Source: Salisapilia sapeloensis
Lineage: Eukaryota > Oomycota > Peronosporomycetes > Peronosporales > Salisapiliaceae
NCBI GenBank assembly: GCA_023334545.1
Contig: JAADVB010000156.1
Coordinates: forward strand, 1-45,448
Length of the DNA stretch: 45,448 nucleotides
Direction of reading: 5' to 3'
Made by a program: the position numbers and the translations under genes. The notes beneath the pieces are model-generated. The model was not told the DNA's origin and did not search any database. It saw only the letters and a program-made list of their open reading frames with translations. Each line of letters opens with the position of its first letter. Positions within the stretch are counted from its first letter, which is position 1. Positions 27,863 through 38,319 of this stretch are shown here, piece by piece.

Positions 27863-29326
27863 ATGTCGTCCTACTCTATTGCCGATGATACTAGTACGAG
27901 AGGAATCGACGCTCTGGCAGACGACCTGTTCATTTCGCGAGAGTCGCCTCGTCCGAGTGACGAGGAAAAAGATATGGAACAGGATACTCAAGACGGCTCG
28001 TTCACTTCTTCTCTGCCTCCTCAAATAGGTCGTGGAGCAAGTGATGGCGCATGCATTGCTGTTGGAAAGGAAGCGACTGGGAGACGAAAGGAAGTTGGTC
28101 GCAATCGAAGTAGTAGTGAAGTGCCAGCGAGATCTCTTCAGCTGCATCCGTATCACGACACACAACAGATCGTGTCTTTCGATGTAGGTGGGAAACTTTT
28201 TCGCTGCAAAGCAAGTCTTATTCGGCAGTACCCAGAAAAGAGATTGAATCGAGTCATCTCATGCGATACTCGAGTGAAGACCGATACCTTTCGCATCGAT
28301 CGAAATCCAGAGCACTTTGCTATGGTGCTCGATTGGTACCGCACGGGCAAGTACGTCTTGCATCGAAACGTGGAAGAGCAGGCGTTCAAGGAAGATGCCA
28401 AGTACTTTGATCTGTATGACGAACTCTTCGTGAACGTACCACAGTCCACTATTGTTGATGAAGACGCACAGGAAGTCGAGTCGGAAGGAAGTGATCGTGA
28501 TTCGTTCGACATCTCGTCTCCTCGACATTCTGCAGACAGTGAATTGCCACGCACATCCTCAGCTTTCATGGGGCTGCTCGGACGATCATCCATGTCTAGC
28601 CTCCACTCCGGTTCTCCAACTCGATCGCAGTCTTTGGTAAGCAACAGTCAGACTCTAACTGGACCAGATGCTACGTTCTCTCTTAGCTCCTTGTCAAGTG
28701 ATGACGAGGAGGATACAAACAAATCTCCTATACGCTATTGCAAGCAACAGAAACACATCTTGACGTGTCAAAGCATGCCACTCGTTCTTATGATGCGGTT
28801 TCATGAACAACTTGTCGTGTCCAGTTGTACTGGGAACGGACGACTACTCGTTCGTGTATGCGACGCCACTGGTATGCAAAGTGTTCTCGTGGATCAAGCA
28901 GTTGTTTACGATAGTCAGGCGTGTTTCTACTTGCAAGGGGGCCGAGCTAGTCTCGAACACTTTCTTCTTCCTGGTGGATACACATACACGTTCTGGGTTG
29001 AACGCATCACGCCTGTGAATGAAGAAGCACCACGGCAGGACAAGTTGGAAGTAGAGCTGAAGCTTCTATCCAATTTCCAGAAGGATGAACAAGTAGGATC
29101 GGAAGTCTACACTGGAGAGAATACTCGAACCGTGGCACCTGCCAAGACACAAGACAAGGAGAATGCACAGAGCGAGATTTTGAAAGCGTTGGAAATTGCT
29201 ACAAGTCCAAACGTCGTGCGTCCAGAATCACCAGCGAGTCCCCCATTCTCGCCTTCTTTGATGCTCCCTCCTCACTACCGGTCAAAGCGTGGGAAGACAG
29301 ATGCGTTGGAGGTGAGCAACGAGTAG
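27863..29326 (+). CDS. BTB/POZ (T1/KCTD-type) domain protein
   Basis: An intronless frame of 487 residues. Residues 1-100 are disordered and acidic. A T1-type BTB domain follows at about 102-192: IVSFDVGGKLFRCKAS, the FRIDRNPEHFAMVLDWYRTG block and FKEDAKYFDLYDELF. KCTD-like T1 domains form tetramers or pentamers and often serve as cullin-3 adaptors; there is no ion-channel membrane region, so a channel is excluded. Residues about 210-290 are Ser-rich and disordered. A second folded region at about 290-400 (LVLMMRFHEQL to YTYTFWVERI) looks beta-rich and is unknown to me; it may bind the substrate. The tail is Pro/Ser-rich. The ATG at 27863 is the first in frame. A role in ubiquitin ligation is inferred from family only. 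Confidence 0.85.
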   Translation: MSSYSIADDTSTRGIDALADDLFISRESPRPSDEEKDMEQDTQDGSFTSSLPPQIGRGASDGACIAVGKEATGRRKEVGRNRSSSEVPARSLQLHPYHDTQQIVSFDVGGKLFRCKASLIRQYPEKRLNRVISCDTRVKTDTFRIDRNPEHFAMVLDWYRTGKYVLHRNVEEQAFKEDAKYFDLYDELFVNVPQSTIVDEDAQEVESEGSDRDSFDISSPRHSADSELPRTSSAFMGLLGRSSMSSLHSGSPTRSQSLVSNSQTLTGPDATFSLSSLSSDDEEDTNKSPIRYCKQQKHILTCQSMPLVLMMRFHEQLVVSSCTGNGRLLVRVCDATGMQSVLVDQAVVYDSQACFYLQGGRASLEHFLLPGGYTYTFWVERITPVNEEAPRQDKLEVELKLLSNFQKDEQVGSEVYTGENTRTVAPAKTQDKENAQSEILKALEIATSPNVVRPESPASPPFSPSLMLPPHYRSKRGKTDALEVSNE

Positions 29327-29725
29327 ATCTGCTTCTAGGATGACGCTACGTGCAGTGTAGCTATATATTCAATACAAGCTATGTATGAGGTCTGGCGACT
29401 AAATCTTTTGTGTCTCGCGGTCTCCGTGTAGAAACTTGTAAGAGGCACTAGTCGAAGCGTCATAATCGATCCAAACTTAAATTTGGGCGGAGAAAAATGG
29501 TGTATGGCAGGGGCAGGAATGCCTACAAATCGTCTGAGTATGGCGGGCAGGACTTTAATGAGTGACAAAATAGAAAGTCGAGTCATAGTGTATCGTACTC
29601 GCCACGAGATGGAGAAACTAGGCTTGACCAATGTACGTGGTTACAGACCTGAAAGGTGAATGGATACGAGGAATGATATTGAAAGAAAAACGCAAATCGT
29701 ATACTTTCCAATGGCCTTTACACTT
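29327..29725. other. Intergenic stretch between two converging genes
   Basis: About 400 bp between the BTB gene stop and the stop of the acidic protein on the opposite strand, expected to be 3' UTR and terminators. A minus-strand frame (29335-29586 from its first ATG, about 83 residues) is basic and hydrophobic but has no family match and no good gene context, so I do not call it. Confidence 0.35.
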
Positions 29726-30217
29726 TTACGGCTGCAGCAAACTATTTTCGATCTCTTCCTTGGTTGATAAAGACTGCAACAGGCGTTGGAGCTGTTGCAA
29801 TCGAGGCACTGGAATCGTCACTTGATTGTCAACGTTACTAGCAGCGGACTGTAAAAAGTCGAGCACATCGCAGTACTCTTCCAAGTCTTCTTCCCGCCAA
29901 GACAATAAGCGTCTCCGATTTGGCTCGAGTAGATCAGAGATATCGATTGCCGCCACCGATTCGACGCTTTCGACATCATCTTCTTCCGGGTCATTTTTCA
30001 CTGCATGATCTTTATTGTCTTCCTTGTCTTCATTTGGGTTTTGATTCGTCTCCTCTTCCTCCTCTTCAGGACCTTCCGTACGTGCCTTTTGATCAAGTGC
30101 AGTAGCGTTCGAGTTTACATGTTCACCCGTAGAGGTATCCGATACTTTATCTTTCCTATCGTAATCAATTCGATTCGAAAGATAGACGTTTGAGCTACTG
30201 TGCGTAGGACTGTTCAT
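29726..30217 (-). CDS. Hypothetical acidic protein with a C-terminal helical region
   Basis: A 163-residue intronless frame from an ATG. Residues 1-90 are disordered and strongly acidic, with a run of five Glu and many Asp/Asn. The C-terminal 70 residues look folded and helical: IDISDLLEPNRRRLLSWREE, then EYCDVLDFLQSAAS and LQQLQRLLQSL. No domain is recognised and no membrane or signal segment is present. The gene lies 107 bp upstream of the pseudouridine synthase stop on the same strand. Conservation of the helical half in related oomycetes would show that it is a real gene. Confidence 0.5.
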   Translation of the reverse strand: MNSPTHSSSNVYLSNRIDYDRKDKVSDTSTGEHVNSNATALDQKARTEGPEEEEEETNQNPNEDKEDNKDHAVKNDPEEDDVESVESVAAIDISDLLEPNRRRLLSWREEDLEEYCDVLDFLQSAASNVDNQVTIPVPRLQQLQRLLQSLSTKEEIENSLLQP

Positions 30218-30324
30218 GGTCGTGAGATGTTTCGTTTAGAAATGAGCATGCCAAGTCAGGTCTGTTGCATCCCACTTGAAGACGCTCGACAAAATGCTTA
30301 TAAATAACTAGAAGAAAGGAGAAT

Positions 30325-31329
30325 CTATTTTCTCAGTAAAGACTTGACGACGATTCTTTTTCCGTTGGCATCAAACGGATTGGAAAAAGCGATCGCATAT
30401 GCATGTAGCAACAGTCTCTTATGACGCGAGCCGCCATATTTCTCATCCCCGACAATCGGCGAGTGCAGTACTTCCGAGCAATGGACACGCAATTGATGCT
30501 TTCGACCTGTTTTAGGACAAAGCTCCAGCCATATTTTATTCCCGTCTGTCGGCCCATAGCTCTTAGCTGTACGAGGATCCAGGAGTCCAACCTGCGTCTT
30601 AGCCCGCTTCTCGTCGACAGGACTAACGACTGTGTCTGGTAGATTGGTAATCCAATCTTTCAATGTCTTTGACTGGTCTAATTGAGGTTCCACGAGAGCG
30701 TGGTATGTCTTGTGGACTTTATTATTCTGCAAGAGGTCGCCAAACTTTGCTGCAGCACGTCGACTGCGCGCTAGAACGAGTATGCCAGAGGTCGCTCGGT
30801 CGAGTCGATGGACTAACCTCGGCGTTTCTCCGCCGTATTTAGCTGCAAAAGTGGGTAAATAATCAACTAACGATTCCGTCACGTTGGTCCCACGTTGTGT
30901 AGCGAGTGAAGGAGGCTTGTTGATAATAATATAGTTCTCATCGTGATAAAGGATGCTTCGTAGGAGCTGTTGCGCTCTTGGATTCTGTAGAGCATCCACA
31001 TCTACCTCTCTTTCCAAACTTGCAGGTGCGTGCAATGCATTGCCAAATAAATGTGCATCAATGGCGATGATGGAGCCTCCTTGCAAAATTTCTTTGGCTC
31101 GAACGCTTCGTAGCTGTCCAGTAGCAGGCGAGTCTGGTGCCGTGCCAAGTCGAATTTTACGTTTACGAAGTTGCTTCTGAATGAAAGATTGAGGAGTATG
31201 TGGAAACTGTTGATGCATCCATCTATCGAGTCTCATTTCACTCTCGGACGTCGCAATCCGGCGCCACATCCATTTAGAAGCTTGGGTCCAAGTCATTACC
31301 ATGAAGTGGTCAAAAGGTAGCCATTGCAT
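30325..31329 (-). CDS. RluA-family RNA pseudouridine synthase, possibly mitochondrial
   Basis: An intronless frame, 334 residues from the first ATG (31329). An S4-like RNA-binding region comes first (MRLDRWMHQQFPHTPQSFIQ, about 33-60), then the catalytic domain: YIIINKPPSLATQRG, PRLVHRLDRATSG with catalytic Asp177, KTYHALVEPQ, CPKTGRKHQLRVH and SPIVGDEKYGG. These are the diagnostic motifs of the RluA/RluC/RluD group, which turns uridine into pseudouridine in rRNA, tRNA or mRNA. The N terminus (TWTQASKWMWRRIA) is basic and lacks acidic residues, like a mitochondrial presequence, and suggests an RPUSD3/4-like organellar enzyme; localisation is inferred. It is transcribed away from the ankyrin-TPR gene across 134 bp. 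Confidence 0.9.
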   Translation of the reverse strand: MQWLPFDHFMVMTWTQASKWMWRRIATSESEMRLDRWMHQQFPHTPQSFIQKQLRKRKIRLGTAPDSPATGQLRSVRAKEILQGGSIIAIDAHLFGNALHAPASLEREVDVDALQNPRAQQLLRSILYHDENYIIINKPPSLATQRGTNVTESLVDYLPTFAAKYGGETPRLVHRLDRATSGILVLARSRRAAAKFGDLLQNNKVHKTYHALVEPQLDQSKTLKDWITNLPDTVVSPVDEKRAKTQVGLLDPRTAKSYGPTDGNKIWLELCPKTGRKHQLRVHCSEVLHSPIVGDEKYGGSRHKRLLLHAYAIAFSNPFDANGKRIVVKSLLRK

Positions 31330-31463
31330 ATTTTTGACCAATCCGAGTGCTCATATTTCATTTTTCTCGAATAAAAGAACGAATTCCATGACTGGATGTG
31401 GACAAGAATTTCGACAAATAAGCCAATTTGATTGATAACCAAGCGTAGAGCATTGGGAGCAGT
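31330..31463. promoter_or_regulatory. Divergent promoter spacer, RluA gene / ankyrin-TPR gene
   Basis: 134 bp between two divergent starts. It holds a CCAAT box on the plus strand near 31338, a second inverted CCAAT (ATTGG) near 31453, and the initiator-like element listed separately. Confidence 0.4.
31349..31364 (+). promoter_or_regulatory. Oomycete initiator (Inr)-like element
   Basis: GCTCATATTTCATTTT agrees at 15 of 16 positions with the known oomycete initiator consensus GCTCATTYYNCAWTTT. It lies about 100 bp before the ATG of the ankyrin-TPR gene on the same strand. It is the best such match I found and would mark that gene's transcription start. Confidence 0.55.
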
Positions 31464-32992
31464 ATGAATCAGGACAAGGAGAAGGGAGCGAAGCAATTCC
31501 AAAAGCAAAAGAAGGTCGTTGGAGACCTCCTTACGAGTGCCGAAAGTATGTTGCATCTCTAAATGTAAACTATCGCAGAATGAACGGACATTTGACAATC
31601 TGATTATAATGAATAGATGGTGATATGGAGCTTCTGGAGAAGACGGTCGCAGAGATCGAAGCGATGAAGGGGACTACAATTAAAGACGCACTCATCAGCT
31701 TCAAGGATGCCCATAAACGTACGGCACTTCATTTTGCAGCCGCCAAGGGACGTCGAAAAGTGGTCAAGTACCTCATCGCTCAATCTCCAGAGTGCGTCCA
31801 TGAGGTGGATGAAGAAGGATCTACTGCCTTGCTATATGCTGCCAAAGAGAATGAGTTCTCTACTATGAAGCTATTGTTGGAGAGTGGAGCTGATGCAAAC
31901 AAGAGCAAGACGAACGGTACGACAGCGCTTCACGAAGCTGCTGCTAACGGCAGTGCTCGATCGTGCTCCCTATTGCTCGACAATGGTGCTGACATTGAAG
32001 CTTCCACGCCCAATGGCACATCTCTGCACATGGCCGTAAGCGAGGATCGTGAGAAGACGGTGGCAACACTCATTGAACGTCATGCTAACGTCAATGCCAA
32101 GAACCAGCAAGGTGTGACTCCTCTCCTCCTCTGCTGTCTTATGAATAAACCAGTGGTGGCAAGAAAACTATTGGAAGCTGGTGCAGATCTCTCTATCACG
32201 ATCATGGGAGGCATCACTGCCTTGCACATTGCAGCTGAAACGGGCTTTGTCGACGTCGTCCAAGCGTTCTTGGAAACTCGATCGGATGACACAAAGGTAG
32301 CTGCCAGCACTAAGACGAATGACGGTGCAACTCCTTTGCAACTCGCGGCTGGCATGGGTCACCACGAGATTGTCCAATTGTTGCAGCCTCTTACTGGTTC
32401 CTTCGAGAACGCTGATATTAACGAAGTCATGGAAACTGAGAAGCAAAAGCTTGATGCGTACTATGAAAAGGCAGCTGCAGAGCAGAGTGAATCGGCTGCG
32501 CAAGTGAGTGAAGAGGACAAGCGAATTGCGAAACAGATTGAGGAAGTAGTACCAGAAGACCAGGTCGTGGCACCAACCGTGTCTGAAGTCAGTGAAGATC
32601 GACAGACAAAGGCGGTGGAGCTGAAGAACGCTGGCAACAAAAAGTACTTGGCCAAGGAGTACAAGGAAGCAGTGGATCTGTACTCGCAGGCGATTGAGGA
32701 AAACCCGTTGGATCCTATCTTGTACAGCAACCGATGCGCAGCATACCTGGGTGACAAGGAAGCTGGTAAAGCGCTGAATGACGTTCGTATTTCTAAGAAA
32801 TTGAAACCCAAGTGGGCGAAGGCACTCTTTCGGGAGGGACAATGCCTCGAGGCACTGAAACTGTACGAGGACGCGGCGTATGCGCTATGGAACGCCGTGC
32901 AATTAGCTCCAGATGACAAAGTTCTTAAGAAACGCTTCCACGATTGTGTCGCTAGAGGTCGTGAAGACCACTTTAGCAAGAAGTCAACATGA
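31464..32992 (+). CDS. Ankyrin-repeat plus TPR protein
   Basis: Exons 31464-31545 and 31617-32992 (71-nt intron, GTATGT..ATAG) give 485 residues. The short first exon supplies the true start MNQDKEKG; an ATG at 31625 would lose it. About seven ankyrin repeats occupy residues 50-280, each with the TALHxAA or close variant pattern. An acidic, helical linker (290-350) leads to a C-terminal TPR unit (about 355-470): KAVELKNAGNKKYLAKEYKE, EENPLDPILYSNRCAAYL and KPKWAKALFREGQCLEAL. This TPR resembles the Hsp70/Hsp90-binding clamp of co-chaperones, so a chaperone adaptor role is possible. The final WNAVQLAPDD helix completes the third TPR. It is followed after only 65 bp by another ankyrin gene on the same strand. 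Confidence 0.88.
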
Positions 32993-33023
32993 AATAGTCG
33001 TTACTTCGGAGGTCATGGACCTG

Positions 33024-33030
33024 TATAAAT
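33024..33030 (+). promoter_or_regulatory. TATA-like sequence before the giant ankyrin gene
   Basis: TATAAAT lies about 30 bp before the ATG at 33058 in the 65-bp gap after the ankyrin-TPR stop. At normal spacing it would place the transcription start at or inside the coding start, and oomycete promoters seldom use TATA, so it may be coincidental. Confidence 0.2.
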
Positions 33031-33057
33031 ATAGCTTTTGCTTCGTGTTAGAGTTGC

Positions 33058-36000
33058 ATGTCAGTGAACGAGACGAAAGAGGTATACATCGCAGAGTGGA
33101 CAGACTTTTGTGGATCTTATGTGAAGTATAAACGAAGGCGAGAGTTGCTACAGGCAACAACAAGAACTAGTCAAAGAGAAGTCAAGTGGCGGATTCCTTG
33201 GCAACTTGGCGAGTCCCATTCATGGGTACGAATGAGGAAGTTGGTGTATGAAAAATGTGCTCTCCATTTCTCTTCAGCGCATGAAGCGTCCAGACGTGGT
33301 GATGCAGCGCTACTGGAACAACTGATTGCTCAAGACTGTACAATGTCGATGCTCAAAGACAGTAGTGGTCGCCTTCCTATTCACCAGGCAGTTGTTCATC
33401 AGCAGTTAAATTGCATCACTGTGCTTCTTCGTCAAGATAACCACTGTCACCAGCTACTGTGGAAGGACAACTCGGACTATACACCATTTCACTACGTCTT
33501 ACGAAAATTGGACCTGAAACTACGACGTGGAGATTGCACTACACCAAAGCTTGTATTTGCTCTTCAACTGCGAGAAAACAATCGTGATTTTAATGATATG
33601 TGGTTAATGGCAGACCGGATGCTGTCATTAGTAAAAGCTGGTAGCTATATTCCAGATGACTGGTTCGACTTCGACTTGCGAATTCGTGGAGATGCATGGG
33701 ATGCCTGTCGATGTGGTAACTTTGACCGCCTTCGACGTATTCAGGGTTTATATAAGGATAGATTACACGCCGAGTTTCAAACAGTACTATCGTTGCTCAA
33801 TTGGACACTCCTTCACGAAGCCTGCTCTGGCACTTATCCATCGGTTCACCTCATCCGCTATCTGCTCACTCATGTCAAGATATCTCTTCATGTACAAGAT
33901 CAAAGCGGTTGTACAGCTTTACATGTCGCCGCTCGGAGACATCAGACAGATGTATGCCAAGTTCTTGTACATCCTAATGCGACTGATGATCAAGACAGTA
34001 TTGATGATTTCATACTAATCCAAGACGTAAGGGGTCGTACAGCTCTGCATTGGAGCATTATGGCAGGCACTTATACGCATTCAAAGGATGATAGGAGAAG
34101 AATGGAGGCAACGACGTTACTACTAGCCAAAGCCAATAAGATGGCCTTATATGTCCATGATGATGACGGAAGATGTCCATTCGATCTCGCAGTTATTTGT
34201 GGCAACGCAACACTAGTGCATGAGCTGCTATCACTTGGTGCTGACCCGACGGGAAAAGCTTGCTTGCTATTTAATATCGACCCGTCGGTAGTCGTGAAGA
34301 AGACCAGTGGATATCGTGCAAAGGCTGGATGGGCACCATGCGCGCGAATATTTCGACGAGGACGTACTCAAGACACGATTGTATGCCATGCGAATGCCGA
34401 TTCTTTAGAGAAAACAAAGCCATTAACGAAACTTGATCACCTCATGCAGTGGTAACAAAGCTATCCATTATCTACATTAAAAATATTTAATTTAATACAA
34501 CTCTTTACATGGTGATCTAGGTTAGAAAGAGTGAGAGGGAAAACCAAACAGTTTCAACAAACGGATAAAGATGCTTTCGTAGGAGCTGTGGGTGATAAAA
34601 ATTGTGATAAATGCGAAGAGAAAAGTGAAGATGGAGAACAGAAAAAGTTTATAGGAAATGAGGATGCTGAAACTGCGAGTGACCGCTGGAAACTTGGCTG
34701 TCGCACATTCGGTGCTGTATGTGATCTTTGTAAATCAGACGAAGACGAAGTACCTATCCCAGGCAAACTTTGTATTTCCCTGACCCCACTCGCATTTGCG
34801 ATAAAGAGTATTATGCGAAAAAGTATCGGAAAAGATGAAAGCGACATAAGAAGTTTTGATCGGTTGGAGATTGTCAAAACACTACTTTGCATTGGCGGCT
34901 ACGATCTCCATGATGGAATCGCGTCGATAACTACTGCTTTACAGCAAGCTTGTTCAGTCAAAGATAACCAGTTACTGCTATCTCTTGTAGAGCTGTTGCT
35001 GAAGCACTTTCAGGTGTTGGTGGGGAAAAGAATTTTCAAACCATTTATTAGTGATGCCGGTATCGACATTCACTTTAAAGACACAGTGATGTGTCACATT
35101 CTGCGAGAGGGGTCTACCGCCCGAATTGACGAAAGCTTACCTATATTTCTATTTATCCATCGCTGCTTTAAAAGTTTGCAGTGGTTCATCAACTCCACAG
35201 AAGATCACGGAACGAAGACGATTGTATCATTGACCAGAGCAGTTTGCCAAAGTCCAATGCAAAAGATACAAATACGCTTCGAACATGTACAATTTGTTTT
35301 CGAGAATTTAAAAAAAATGTGTGAAGTGCAAGTGAGGAGAACGGTGTTATCGGACATCTTGCTGCTAGCTATTCGAAATGAGACAAAGAAAGCTCACATG
35401 AGCGATAGAGGAAGAAGTAGAATGGCATCAATAATTGTCACGAAATGTGTCCAGGTCATTACCGCATCTTCTGTCGAACTGCGCATTCTAGAGGAGATGA
35501 TAAAGTTCGGGTTTCTTGATGTCGCATCGGCTCTTCTAGACAAGTGGGCTCTATACTCTAATCAGACACTCCTCTTGAATTCCTTTCTGGCGAAAATATG
35601 GAGCTGTCAGACGAACCGACTTCAATGGCCCAACTTGGAAACAACACAGTTATGTCAGTCAATTGCTTTGAAAGCAATCGACATTGCCATTCGAAGCCGA
35701 GACACAGTAGAGAGCAATGATGGTATATCTTGGCGTAGTCTATTGTATGCCTGCGCTCTGAATCTTCCAACTGATTACATTACCACGTTACTAGAATATC
35801 TTCGTGACCATCAACCAATTGAAAGTCATGGTACAACTTGTACAGACAGCAGAGTTGGTGGAATGACAATAGCTCAATGGATTGTCATGCATGATCGTCA
35901 AGATTTGGTTCCAATCTTATCCAATGCGATGACCAAAACAGACGCGAACATTCACATGCAATGGCTTGACTTGGTCTTCGCAAGTATGCAGCGTCCGCGA

Positions 36001-37992
36001 AACGATAGTCGTCGCACATGCTGGCTACAATTGCTTTTCGAAATTTACTGTCCGTATAAGCCTTTGGCAAGCTCTGGCACTGCTTCTTCGCTCGACTCTG
36101 CATTGGCAAAGAAACTGAAGTCGATCATCGCTCGATGTGACTCGACACTCCTGCTGGATTACTGTTTAAAAAGCGGTATTTGTATTGACGGTCACTTTGT
36201 CTCTGAACTAGTACAATGGAATGCTATCCAGTGTGTGAGATGGATTTTCGTCCAGCATGAAGAATCTCAGTGGGATACACTGGGCACATTAGAATACGAG
36301 AAAAGTAATGTACAAGGGATGGATCTAGTGACGACATGCAGACTTCTTGGATATCATGAAATGGCCGGCGTACTAGAATCCAAGTCAATATCTCAAAACA
36401 AGCCAGTAAAAGTGTCTTCCGATGATGTCGATGGCTTGCTTGTATACTATCATATCAATCATGGAACATTTCGTATCCTCATGGAAACGAATGAAAATTC
36501 AACTAGTAAATCCGATTGTCAACTTGAACCATCTCGAGGTCTTGGGATACCTATATGGGCAGGAGGTTTTCGATCAGCATGTTCATGGGACCGACCAGAC
36601 TTGCTCAGCAGCTATCATGCGAAAAATCTACACATGAATACTTCAAGTGAAGAAGTAAAATTCTTAGTAAAAGACTTGGTATGCGCCTGCATAGAGCACA
36701 CAGCAGTGAAGGCTTTACGTTGGCTACTTGAACACTATCCTGGAATGTATTCTGATATAGCTAACGATGGAAATACGGGGTCCGAGTTACTACTCGATTC
36801 CAGTCGACATCCAAGCAATGTCCATGCGGAGATGACTCGAGTGCTTTTGGAATATGGCACTCCTCCTGGTCGTTTAAGTGGAGACGGCATCGATACTACT
36901 CTTCTTCATCGAGTGGCGTGCTTCACAGACCCGGACGCAGCTTGTCACATATTGGAAAGCCTTCTCATTCGACCGGAGGCCGATGTCAATGTCCGAGATG
37001 GTTTTGGTAACTCTCCCCTTTCCTATGCACTCGTGGCAGGTCAACTAGAGACAGCTTGCTATCTCATGCTTCGAAGAGACATTCGATTAGAAGCCGAATA
37101 TGAAGGCCAGTCCTGGTTCTATGATCACCTGACACTCTTGCCTAGCTATTGCCAACGATACTTGGTCCAAACATTTTTAATCAGCAAGCGCCAGCACGCT
37201 TTTTTGCACTGCACTGTAGGATCGGATAGTGATGAGGACACAGTGGAAGTGAGGTGTACGTGTCAATGTTTCGAGATGACTGAGGAGACTGATGTATGTG
37301 GCTTCTGTGGACATGCTTTAGCACGCCATGTTCGAGTACCAACCCCATCTTGGTTTCTAGACCAATACGGGACCTACGAGCCTTTGCAAGATACGAGTGG
37401 ATATCTGTCCGAGACTGAAGTTGAGGATACCCGAGGTCGATTAGGAAATGCAGCCATGCAGCGGATAGCACTTGTCAAGTACGCCAGACTAGTCAATACA
37501 TTCGGATTATCCTTGGCTCTTCTGCCAGGTAAATTGTACGCAAGTGATGTGGAAGAAGAGTCACAAATGGAAGTACAAGAGGAGGAGCATCAACAAGAAG
37601 TGCAAGCGCCGATTAGACTGATTCCCAAACGGCACACTATTGTCGGGGGTAAAACTATTCACTTGACGGTGTCGAAGTCCGACCTTTTGATGTTCTGTGT
37701 GCGCAAGTGGCAACTGCGAGCTCGAAAAGCATCCCTCCCATCTTGTTTCCAAGCTTGGATGTGGTCAGTCTATGTCGCCCAGACGCAAGCGCAATTGCTG
37801 GCCTCCATCAACCGGCGCATCTATCAGCAAACATTTGATCAGTGGAAATACCAGTGCTTGGCATTTGTCACCCAGGCGCGTTTGGACAAAGTCGTCGATC
37901 ACTTCACCGACCAAACACGCGGATATCGGATCAAGACGCTTGTCTATCGACAAGCGAAGCTAGAGGAGCAGCGACAAAGCCTGAGACTGTAA
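33058..37992 (+). CDS. Giant divergent ankyrin protein with zinc cluster and Trp-repeat tail
   Basis: Exons 33058-34451 and 34521-37992, joined TG|G across a 69-nt intron, give 1,621 residues. The second frame has no ATG near its beginning and joins exactly in phase, so this is one gene. N-terminal ankyrin-like repeats (about 75-400) include SGRLPIHQAV, SGCTALHVAARRHQ and RGRTALHWSI. A long helical solenoid (about 480-1230) has few canonical repeats. A second ankyrin pair (about 1250-1330) includes TTLLHRVACF and FGNSPLSYALVAGQ. Next comes a Cys/His cluster: Cys1377, 1379, 1381, 1391, 1394, His1396 and His1401, shaped like a zinc site. The tail carries three aromatic-xx(x)-Trp elements (FCVRKW, FQAW, FDQWKYQ) resembling Sfi1-type centrin-binding repeats. 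I do not recognise the whole architecture. A scaffold at a cytoskeletal or centrin structure is an inference. The base composition looks more AT-rich than in the dynein gene. Confidence 0.8.
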
Positions 37993-38319
37993 ATAGACAT
38001 GGTCGCAATTGATTTTTTCGAAAAAGTCAGCCTTTTCAACTTGAAACCTTATTTTGCAGCCTAGTCGCGCAACGAAGTTGAAGCTGTGCGAGTAACAATG
38101 TCGATTACTCGCTTCCCCTTCGTTCAACTCGATCGTCCATCAACACGCCTAAGGCACGTACTTTCTGACTCTTCCTTGGATCGGATTCCTGGACGGTACT
38201 CGACCGGCACCTTTCCCCATTAGCTTTTTTTCTACTTTTTTTCAGAATCGAAAGTTTAGCTCATTCGCACTTCCACCCAAGCGTGCACACTGAGCCACCA
38301 GTCTTTCTTTTGCCGTAGA
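37993..38319. promoter_or_regulatory. Intergenic spacer with an initiator-like GCTCATTCGCAC
   Basis: 327 bp between two plus-strand genes. A T-rich tract at 38226-38242 is followed by GCTCATTCGCACTTCC at 38259-38274. This shares the first eight bases of the oomycete initiator consensus and then diverges. It lies 60 bp before the next ATG. No gene is visible. Confidence 0.35.

Noticed and set aside
29335-29586. 83-codon minus-strand frame between the BTB and acidic-protein genes
   Set aside because: Basic and hydrophobic with no motif, in the expected 3' UTR region of two converging genes.
34531-37992. Treating the second long ankyrin frame as a separate gene
   Set aside because: It lacks a nearby ATG (the first codon is GTG) and joins the upstream frame exactly in phase across a standard 69-nt GT..AG intron.
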